Shown here piece after piece: positions 6,801-11,795 of a DNA stretch of 11,795 nucleotides. The notes beneath the pieces are model-generated. The model saw nothing but the letters and a program-made list of their open reading frames with translations. It had not been told where the DNA came from and made no database searches. Where the stretch lies: positions 1 through 11,795 of the forward strand of contig JAISOC010000003.1 of assembly GCA_031275915.1 (NCBI GenBank). Direction: 5' to 3'. Origin of the DNA: Holosporales bacterium (GTDB lineage Bacteria; Pseudomonadota; Alphaproteobacteria; RUG11792). Numbering within the stretch: the first letter of the stretch is position 1; every line of letters begins with the position of its first letter. The position numbers were made by a program, and so were the translations under genes.

Positions 6801-6851
6801 TCCGATTAAGCGAAAATTTGCAACTGGTCGTTTCATAAGAAACGCATCGGA
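6801..6851 (-). promoter_or_regulatory. Predicted stem structure in the rpsB 5' leader
   Basis: On the minus strand TCCGAT (6851-6846) can pair with ATCGGA (6806-6801), enclosing a perfect hairpin CGTTTC-TTAT-GAAACG (6844-6829). The 3' side of the outer stem runs into the purine-rich GGAGAAGGAG ribosome-binding site of rpsB. S2 autoregulation through rpsB leader RNA is known in other bacteria; that this structure does so is inference. The same 199-bp gap also holds an inverted repeat ATAAGGTT/AACCTTAT (6882-6889, 6918-6925) and no clear terminator for ruvX. Confidence 0.35.
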
Positions 6852-6977
6852 CTCCATTGCAAACTAAAAAAATCAATATGAATAAGGTTACCTGATAATC
6901 GACATAAGTGCAATTAAAACCTTATGCAATTACCGTCAATAGCAACATTTTCGCATACAACAAAAAAGAAAAGATGC

Positions 6978-7400
6978 TTATGTTTTTCGAATATAATCTA
7001 TCCACCCTTGCAATATAAAACTGGCTGCTACTTTATCGATTATGTTTTTCTGCTTGTTTCTTGAAATTTTAGCTTCATTGACACATCTTTGAGAAGCATG
7101 AGTACTAAGTCTTTCATCCCAAAGAATTACTTCTATATCTATTAAAGTTTTCAGTTTTCCTATAAATTTTTCTACTTTTTGTAATTGAGAGTTATTGCTT
7201 TCTCCAGACATAGATATTGGCTTTCCTATAACTATAACTTTTACTTCATATTTATCAATAATCTCAAGCAATTTTGAAAAAACATTGTGACTTTCCAAAG
7301 TTGTGAGAGGAGAAGCTATAGTTAATGTTGGATCTGAGAGTGCGATCCCAATTCTTTTATGACCATAATCCAGCCCAAGAGCCCTTCCATTGTTCCTCAC
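6978..7400 (-). CDS. ruvX: RuvX/YqgF-type RNase H-fold nuclease
   Basis: This 140-residue protein has the typical length of the YqgF family, annotated as a putative Holliday junction resolvase and linked to pre-16S rRNA 5'-end processing. The RNase H-fold acidic triad is visible: Asp11 in A-L-G-L-D-Y-G-x-K-R-I-G-I-A-L-S-D, Glu96 in W-D-E-R-L-S-T, and Asp122 in I-I-D-K-V-A-A-S-F-I-L-Q-G-W. The G-K-P-I-S-M-S-G-E loop (59-67) matches the usual G-x-P-x-x-x-x-G. The start is GTG at 7400, overlapping the lysC TGA as GTGA, so translation is probably coupled to lysC. No clear terminator follows it. Confidence 0.95.
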   Translation of the reverse strand: MRNNGRALGLDYGHKRIGIALSDPTLTIASPLTTLESHNVFSKLLEIIDKYEVKVIVIGKPISMSGESNNSQLQKVEKFIGKLKTLIDIEVILWDERLSTHASQRCVNEAKISRNKQKNIIDKVAASFILQGWIDYIRKT

Positions 7401-8491
7401 TGAAATAATTTCCTGTGTATTTCTACTATCGCTATTTCTGTTTGTTGAAAAGGAACGACAATTGATGAAGATCTCTCAGAAACTCGTCTATACTTCACAT
7501 GTATATTCTTTGAAAGTTGAATATTATTCCTTTGCCCAACAACAGTGATTACTCCTATATTCTCATCAAATTTAACATCCGCCCCACTTCTTTGCATAAT
7601 ATCTTGAATATCTGCTTTATGAGACTTGTCAACTATAACTTGTTTGTGACTGAGTTTTATGAAATTAATGTTCCTTTGTTCAAAAATTTTTATAAATTCA
7701 GAAATTTTTTCAGTTTCGATTAATATAGAGGAGATATTATGCGCAATTCCAGTAATTTCTTTTGGGTCTAAATTATCTACAATCGTCCCTACCCCATCGC
7801 TGGAAAAACTGGATAATACTCTGAGTTTAACATTATGGTCATGCGCCAAATTAACAGACTTGTGTTGCAGAACCTTTGCTCCATAAAATGACAACTCAGC
7901 CATTTCTTCATATGAAATACATTGTAGTTTTTGAGCATTCAAAACAATTCTTGGATCAGCAGTATATATTCCATCAACATCAGTATATATAAAACATTCA
8001 TCTGCCATAACAGCATTGGCAACCGCCACGGCTGAGGCATCTGATCCTCCACGCCCGATAGTTGTAATTTCATTATTTTCAGATATTCCCTGAAATCCAG
8101 AGATAACAGGAATAATATTGCCACCCAGCAGTAAATCGGTCGAAACACTTTTAATACTGGATTCCCCAAAAAGAGATTCAGTCACTATTGGGATTTGCCA
8201 GCCCTGTAGCGATTTTGCTGATATTCCTCTTTTTTGCAAACATAATGCCAAAAGACCAGATGAAACCTGCTCTCCAGTGCTAATTATAACATCGCTCTCC
8301 CTGTTATAGTTTGTGTCAGTGAAATTTCTGGCAAGAGCCAAAAGTTGGTTGGTAACCCCCTGCATGGCAGAAACTACAACTATTAACCTATGCCCTTTTT
8401 CATGAAGATTTTGAATTATAGATGTCACATTTTCAATTCTCGCCACAGTTGCAACGGAAGAGCCTCCAAATTTTAATACATATGTGCTCAT
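7397..8491 (-). CDS. lysC: Aspartate kinase with reduced ACT regulatory region
   Basis: Aspartate kinase makes aspartyl-phosphate, the first step to lysine/diaminopimelate, threonine and methionine. The 364-residue protein is shorter than the roughly 400 usual for monofunctional enzymes. The catalytic amino-acid-kinase domain looks intact: K-F-G-G-S-S (7-12), S-T-G-E-Q-V-S-S (71-78), G-R-G-G-S-D-A-S-A (147-154), I-Y-T-D-V-D-G-I-Y-T-A-D-P (168-180), and E-L-S-F-Y-G-A-K-V-L-Q (199-209). ACT1 begins at I-T-G-I-A (246-250), but the usual D-x-P-G effector-binding loop is missing, and only about 47 residues remain from V-V-G (317) to the end. This suggests weakened or lost feedback inhibition. The ATG lies 7 nt after the hpf stop. 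Confidence 0.96.
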   Translation of the reverse strand: MSTYVLKFGGSSVATVARIENVTSIIQNLHEKGHRLIVVVSAMQGVTNQLLALARNFTDTNYNRESDVIISTGEQVSSGLLALCLQKRGISAKSLQGWQIPIVTESLFGESSIKSVSTDLLLGGNIIPVISGFQGISENNEITTIGRGGSDASAVAVANAVMADECFIYTDVDGIYTADPRIVLNAQKLQCISYEEMAELSFYGAKVLQHKSVNLAHDHNVKLRVLSSFSSDGVGTIVDNLDPKEITGIAHNISSILIETEKISEFIKIFEQRNINFIKLSHKQVIVDKSHKADIQDIMQRSGADVKFDENIGVITVVGQRNNIQLSKNIHVKYRRVSERSSSIVVPFQQTEIAIVEIHRKLFQ

Positions 8492-8498
8492 TAGCTAT

Positions 8499-9056
8499 TT
8501 AACTTAGATAGTCCACCCATCCTATGTTGCCATCCCCCCTTTTATACACCACATTTACCTTTCCAGTATCCGCATTTCTGAACATAACAACAGGAAGATT
8601 ACCAAGATCAAGTTTAGCAACAGCTTCACTCACACTCAGTGACAAAACATACTTCTCTTGTTCAGCAATAACTAGATGTTCCTCATCCTTACCTTTTTGA
8701 TATTTCCTCTCTATAACATAATCCTTCGCTAAATATCCATCATCTGCCCATTTATTTCTTTTATTTTGATCTTTAATCCTATGCTTGTGCTTTTTTATGC
8801 GAGATTCAAGTTTCTCAAGAGCTAAAGTCACAGCTTTGTATGGATCATCTGATTTTCCGTTGCTCTTCATTAAGAATCCTTTACTGGCATGCAGAATCAC
8901 TTCAACCGAGAAAAATCTACTGTCCTTACAAATAACAATAGAGGACTCTATGCCACCTCCAAGATATTTAGAAACTATTTTGGAAATTCCTTCAGTAGTA
9001 AAACTCTTTAAGCTACTACCAACACTTATCCCTTTGCCAGACACTTTAATTTGCAT
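8499..9056 (-). CDS. hpf: Long-form ribosome hibernation promoting factor
   Basis: This 185-residue protein has both parts of long HPF: an N-terminal S30AE/YfiA-type domain (about 1-105, ending in the basic helix L-E-K-L-E-S-R-I-K-K-H-K) and a C-terminal dimerisation domain (about 138-185) with L-S-V-S-E-A-V-A-K-L-D-L, V-V-M-F-R-N-A-D-T-G-K-V-N-V-V-Y-K-R and D-G-N-I-G-W-V-D. Long HPF binds the 30S decoding region and joins two 70S ribosomes as inactive 100S dimers in stationary phase or stress. The linker (about 105-135) is basic and variable, as in the family. The ATG at 9056 lacks a clear Shine-Dalgarno. The next gene, lysC, starts 7 nt after its stop. Confidence 0.95.
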   Translation of the reverse strand: MQIKVSGKGISVGSSLKSFTTEGISKIVSKYLGGGIESSIVICKDSRFFSVEVILHASKGFLMKSNGKSDDPYKAVTLALEKLESRIKKHKHRIKDQNKRNKWADDGYLAKDYVIERKYQKGKDEEHLVIAEQEKYVLSLSVSEAVAKLDLGNLPVVMFRNADTGKVNVVYKRGDGNIGWVDYLS

Positions 9057-9136
9057 GCTATTTTTTTGATGAAAGCTGTGAACGACGTCGAGATTTTACC
9101 AAGATTTACATAGTTTTAGAATGAAAAGTTTGCAAA

Positions 9137-9164
9137 TGTATAAGTTCAAACACATGTGAGACAA
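9137..9164 (-). promoter_or_regulatory. Candidate promoter for hpf-lysC-ruvX
   Basis: On the minus strand TTGTCT (9164-9159) and TATACA (9142-9137) lie 16 nt apart in the 118-bp gap between the xseA stop and the hpf ATG. Each matches the sigma-70 consensus at four of six positions. No terminator hairpin is visible after xseA, so xseA read-through may also feed these genes. Confidence 0.25.
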
Positions 9165-9174
9165 CACATTGGTG

Positions 9175-10539
9175 CTAACTCTGCTTAATGCTCGCTGTTC
9201 CATCAACGAAATTAAGCAGCATTTGTTCGTCACCTTTGTTTTCAAATTCCACTTTTGTTTTAATCGCTCCTCCCTTTGTATCAGTGATAAAACAAAACCC
9301 CTTTTCTAGTATTTTTTTATAGGATCCCTGTTCTAATCTTCCAGAGAGTATTGTTATTAATTCAAAATATCTATTTAAATATACCTTCATTAACTTATCA
9401 AAAACACTAGATGCAGAAGAACACGTCTGCTTTTTAAGAGCTATATAATTTTCAAGACTTATAATTTTTTGCTTTTGCAATTTAAGAGATTCCAAATTAA
9501 AGTATGTTTCAAAAGACTTAACAAATCTATCGGACATTTCGTCAAATCTCTGCGATAAATTGATTATAAAAAACTTGCTGGCAGATATGGATTTAGCAAA
9601 ATTATCTATCTTGTTTTCATGTTCTCTCAAAATTCTGAGCATAGACATGGTCATTCTTTCACAATATTGAATAATTTGAAGATTTACATCCGAAAGCACA
9701 GGAGTACATAATTCTATAGCAGCAGTTGGAGTTGGAGCTCTCAGATCTGATGCATAATCTATAAGGGTTGTGTCAGTTTCATGCCCTATCGCAGAAATCA
9801 CTGGAATATTGCTGTCATAGACCGCTTTAATCACTATTTCTTCATTAAAAGGCCACAAATCTTCCACACTTCCTCCACCTCTCGCAACTATCAAAACATC
9901 AGGTCTTTCATCAACCATAATGTTGAAACCACGAACAGCTTCAGCCACTTGAGAAGCTGCCTCATTTCCTTGCACATTAACAGACCATACAATAATCTTG
10001 CAGATTGGATACCTATCTCGCAACCTATGTTGCATATCTTGCAAAACTGATCCCGTTTTTGAAGTTATTATTCCTATAATTCTTGGGTATTTTGGAATTG
10101 GTCGTTTTTTGTCAAAATATCCCATTTCGTGAAATTTTTTGCGTCTTTCATTAAGAATTTTTAAAAGAGCTCCCTCTCCAGCAATATTTGCCTCTTCCAC
10201 TATGATTTGATATTGAGATTTAACGGAATATGTTGTTACCCTACCTTTTACTATTATTTGAGCCCCATCTTCCAGGGGGAAGGATAAATGAGTTCCTCTC
10301 CAACATATAGCATTAATAACGGAATCATCATCCTTTAAAGAAAAATACGTATGTCCTGAGCTGTGAAGTTTTAATCCAGATATCTCTCCCTGCACTCTAA
10401 GGCTTGTGAAACTTTTCTCAACTGTCGATTTTATCATGCCTGAGAGCTCAGACACGGACAAAACTTTTTCATCTCCAAGTATGTGTATTGTTTTCTCTAA
10501 AGATAAACTTTGTGGCATAGGTAAATATAGTCTCTTCAT
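9175..10539 (-). CDS. xseA: Exodeoxyribonuclease VII large subunit
   Basis: XseA is the catalytic subunit of exonuclease VII, which degrades single-stranded DNA from both ends as a complex with several small XseB subunits; xseB is not in this window. From the ATG at 10539 the protein has 454 residues. An OB-fold domain (L-S-V-S-E-L-S-G-M-I, then W/R-V-Q-G-E-I-S-G-L, H-x-Y-F-S-L-K-D-D) precedes the catalytic domain with G-I-I-T-S-K-T-G-S-V-L-Q-D-M, L-I-V-A-R-G-G-G-S-V-E-D-L-W-P-F-N, A-I-G-H-E-T-D-T-T-L-I-D, and D-L-R-A-P-T-P-T-A-A. A long coiled-coil region and a short beta-rich tail follow. The ATG at 10539 is chosen because GGAG stands 6 nt upstream; ATG 10551 and TTG 10554 are in frame but lack a ribosome-binding site. 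A TATAAA (10572-10567) may be its -10. Confidence 0.96.
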   Translation of the reverse strand: MKRLYLPMPQSLSLEKTIHILGDEKVLSVSELSGMIKSTVEKSFTSLRVQGEISGLKLHSSGHTYFSLKDDDSVINAICWRGTHLSFPLEDGAQIIVKGRVTTYSVKSQYQIIVEEANIAGEGALLKILNERRKKFHEMGYFDKKRPIPKYPRIIGIITSKTGSVLQDMQHRLRDRYPICKIIVWSVNVQGNEAASQVAEAVRGFNIMVDERPDVLIVARGGGSVEDLWPFNEEIVIKAVYDSNIPVISAIGHETDTTLIDYASDLRAPTPTAAIELCTPVLSDVNLQIIQYCERMTMSMLRILREHENKIDNFAKSISASKFFIINLSQRFDEMSDRFVKSFETYFNLESLKLQKQKIISLENYIALKKQTCSSASSVFDKLMKVYLNRYFELITILSGRLEQGSYKKILEKGFCFITDTKGGAIKTKVEFENKGDEQMLLNFVDGTASIKQS

Positions 10540-10609
10540 AATGTTCTCCATCAACTATACAGCATATTTATACCAAACATCCACGATTTCTGGGACAAAA
10601 TCACAAAAG

Positions 10610-10624
10610 TTAACCATTTCTTAA
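10610..10624. promoter_or_regulatory. CtrA-type binding site
   Basis: TTAACCATTTCTTAA is an exact TTAA-N7-TTAA match to the CtrA consensus of alphaproteobacteria, and its first half, TTAACCAT, fits the extended form. It lies 71-85 bp upstream of the chosen xseA start. In AT-rich DNA such a match can occur by chance, and no ctrA gene is in view. Confidence 0.4.
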
Positions 10625-10639
10625 TGTTTTCACTAAATC

Positions 10640-10660
10640 TGTTGATAACCTTGTTAATAA
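10640..10660. promoter_or_regulatory. Pair of DnaA-box-like 9-mers
   Basis: TGTTGATAA (10640-10648) differs from the DnaA box TGTGGATAA at one base, and TGTTAATAA (10652-10660) at two. They lie 3 bases apart in the same orientation, 15 bases from the CtrA-type site, and are followed by an AT-rich stretch. The combination recalls replication-origin or DnaA-controlled promoter regions, but two weak boxes are not enough to call an origin. Confidence 0.3.
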
Positions 10661-10693
10661 CTGATTTTGGATCGAATAAAAATACCACTCACA

Positions 10694-10726
10694 GTACGCT
10701 CGTACGTAGTTGTTCAACAATTGAAC
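10694..10726. repeat. Two adjacent short palindromes upstream of xseA
   Basis: GTACG-CT-CGTAC (10694-10705) and GTTCAA-CAA-TTGAAC (10712-10726) are perfect inverted repeats 6 bp apart. The second overlaps another symmetric unit, TTGTT-C-AACAA (10710-10720). They could be operators or small hairpins. Their owner is unclear because they lie about 155-190 bp upstream of xseA and about 200 bp past the LRR terminator. Confidence 0.45.
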
Positions 10727-10900
10727 ACCACCTCAAACCATTGAAAACTCTGGCAAAATTAAGATTTCATAAAAAAATAAATTTTTTTTGTCAAAAAGTT
10801 CGTAAAAAAAATCTTTCGCTTCAAATGTTAATATTTTTATCGCAATTTATATATTTTTTGATAAGAAAATATGAGATAAAGGAAGAAACTCCATTGTATA
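10727..10900. other. AT-rich noncoding tract
   Basis: This stretch is made largely of A and T runs (for example around 10769-10790 and 10840-10870) and has no ORF with credible coding properties on either strand. A TTTATCGCA lies at about 10849-10857. It completes a roughly 360-bp gene-free region between xseA and the LRR-gene terminator. Nothing else is recognised in it. Confidence 0.6.
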
Positions 10901-10934
10901 TAAAACAGTCCCACCTAAATCTGGTTAGGTGGAA
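10901..10934 (-). terminator. Rho-independent terminator of the LRR gene
   Basis: On the minus strand CCACCTAA (10932-10925) pairs perfectly with TTAGGTGG (10918-10911) around a 6-base loop. One extra G-T and one A-T pair can close the base. CTGTTTTA follows immediately. It starts 17 nt after the LRR gene stop at 10951. Confidence 0.85.
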
Positions 10935-10950
10935 CTTGTGGTTGTTATCA

Positions 10951-11795
10951 TTAAGCTGGCGGAGCTCCCCTAGTTATAGATCCAAAAGTTATACCTCTCC
11001 ATTTTTTGTTTACAACATCTGTATCTGCATTGCTACGATTATACTCATCTTCACACAGGTATAGGGCTATTTTTGTTGTATCAGTAGTTATGCTTATAAA
11101 ACCAGAACCACCTTTTCCAAACATACTTCCTCCCCATGAAGTTATTGCTGCTCCAAAATATATAGTTGTAAGGGAAGCACACCCAGACAATAAACGATCT
11201 CCAGTATTTGTTAATGAATAAAAATATACTGTTGTGAGAGAAGAACAGTTACATAGAAAAGTATCAGCAGCAATTGTTAATGAATGAAAATATACTGTTA
11301 TAAGAGAAGAGCAGTTACATAGCGAACTATTTCCAATAGTTGTTAATAATGGGAAGTATACTGTTGTAAGTTTAGGACAACCAGACAATAAATTAGCTCC
11401 CGCACTTACTAATTTCTCAAAATATGCTTCTTCCAGGGAAGGCCAACCTGAAGCAGCAGCAGAACCAAGACCACCTAATGTGCTATCCCCAATGCTTATT
11501 AAGGAGTTTAATCTAATGGTATGTAACTGGCTAGTGGTGGCAATACCGATAGCATTTATCTGTTCCAATAAGGTGTCCAATATAGGAGGATCATATGTAT
11601 CATAATCTCTATCATAAGTACCAGGAGTTAGAGTAAACTCATCTATTGTTATACTTGTTAGATGTCCCCAATTAATTATAGGAAGAGATATAGTATTAAG
11701 ATTTGGAGAACAGTATATTCTTAGTTCATCTATATCAGTTGTGTATATATCTTCTTGTTCTAAGCACTGTCCTAGTATAGAACCAAAATCTGTTA
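10951..11795 (-). CDS. BspA-like leucine-rich-repeat protein, 5'-truncated by the window edge
   Basis: The frame stays open from the right edge to the TAA at 10951, giving the last 281 residues; the Met codon at 11580 is internal, because 71 further in-frame residues upstream continue the same pattern (L-R-I-Y-C-S-P-N-L, then L-T-S-I-T-I-D). At least four consecutive 22-residue repeats of the form C-x-x-L-T-T-V-Y-F-x-x-L-T-x-x-G-x-x-x-L-x-x occupy 11445-11182, with a degenerate fifth after them. This matches the treponemal/BspA-type LRR family (LRR_5), whose members are often surface or secreted adhesins and are frequent in host-associated microbes. A Gly- and Asp/Thr-rich C-terminal cap ends in A-P-P-A. 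No membrane anchor or sorting signal is seen in this part. A host-interaction role is inference. Confidence 0.85.
   Translation of the reverse strand, partial: TDFGSILGQCLEQEDIYTTDIDELRIYCSPNLNTISLPIINWGHLTSITIDEFTLTPGTYDRDYDTYDPPILDTLLEQINAIGIATTSQLHTIRLNSLISIGDSTLGGLGSAAASGWPSLEEAYFEKLVSAGANLLSGCPKLTTVYFPLLTTIGNSSLCNCSSLITVYFHSLTIAADTFLCNCSSLTTVYFYSLTNTGDRLLSGCASLTTIYFGAAITSWGGSMFGKGGSGFISITTDTTKIALYLCEDEYNRSNADTDVVNKKWRGITFGSITRGAPPA
11182..11445 (-). repeat. Four tandem 66-bp LRR-coding repeats
   Basis: Each 66-bp unit encodes one 22-residue LRR (boundaries 11445/11379/11313/11247/11181, the last three beginning with a Cys codon). DNA identity is highest between parts of neighbouring units: the 38-base halves ending at 11247 and 11313 differ at about four positions, whereas other halves pair better with different neighbours. 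This mosaic indicates recent duplication or recombination inside the gene. Confidence 0.75.

Noticed and set aside
10600..10900. A chromosomal replication origin
   Set aside because: Only two imperfect DnaA-box-like sequences and one CtrA-type site are present, with none of the usual origin neighbours (dnaA, hemE, parAB). AT-richness alone is not evidence.
10624..11064. A 146-codon open frame on the plus strand
   Set aside because: It runs antisense through the LRR terminator and the LRR coding end, its translation is Phe/Leu/Lys-rich from AT-rich DNA, and it has no ribosome-binding site. Treated as chance.
1..11795. tRNA, rRNA, CRISPR array, transposase or phage genes
   Set aside because: No T-arm-like GGTTCGAATCC, no regularly spaced short repeats, and no ORF with transposase or phage motifs were found on reading both strands of the gaps.

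Overview
The window is AT-rich bacterial chromosome with every convincing gene on the minus strand, so transcription runs from right to left. The core genes are xseA, hpf, lysC, ruvX, rpsB, tsf, pyrH and frr. The rpsB-tsf-pyrH-frr order, a TTAA-N7-TTAA (CtrA-type) site, and the host-interaction-like accessory genes suggest an alphaproteobacterium, most likely an intracellular lineage of the Rickettsiales/Holosporales kind. This placement is inferred from content and was not tested phylogenetically.

Layout from right (transcriptionally upstream) to left. 10951-11795: the C-terminal 281 residues of a BspA-like leucine-rich-repeat protein, open at the right edge and closed by a Rho-independent terminator at 10901-10934. 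10540-10900: noncoding DNA with a CtrA-like box, two DnaA-box-like 9-mers, two adjacent palindromes and a very AT-rich tract; it lies upstream of xseA. 9175-10539: xseA. 6978-9056: tightly packed hpf-lysC-ruvX (7-nt gap, then a GTGA overlap). 5010-6778: rpsB-tsf (ATGA overlap), preceded by a possible leader-RNA structure. 4666-5009: a complex palindromic repeat element between tsf and pyrH. 3955-4662: pyrH.

1611-3875 is the most interesting part. Two non-core genes lie between pyrH and frr, which are usually adjacent. The first encodes a probable exported protein with a signal peptide, two hydrophobic segments and a helical charged C-terminal half. The second, in the same reading frame and separated by a single TAA, encodes an unrecognised protein with two tracts of exactly 12 serines and a C-terminal match to the eukaryotic ubiquitin-interacting motif (UIM). 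A strong Shine-Dalgarno just after the TAA is followed 7 nt later by an in-frame CTG, a possible rare start codon. A terminator at 1555-1592 ends this unit. frr and a glutathione S-transferase gene, joined by an ATGA overlap, then close the window (155-1392).

The core genes serve translation (S2, EF-Ts, RRF, HPF), pyrimidine nucleotide synthesis (UMP kinase), aspartate-family metabolism (aspartate kinase with a shrunken ACT region) and DNA/RNA maintenance (ExoVII large subunit, RuvX/YqgF). The UIM/poly-Ser protein and the LRR protein are candidate host-facing factors. No rRNA, tRNA, CRISPR array, transposase or phage gene was seen.
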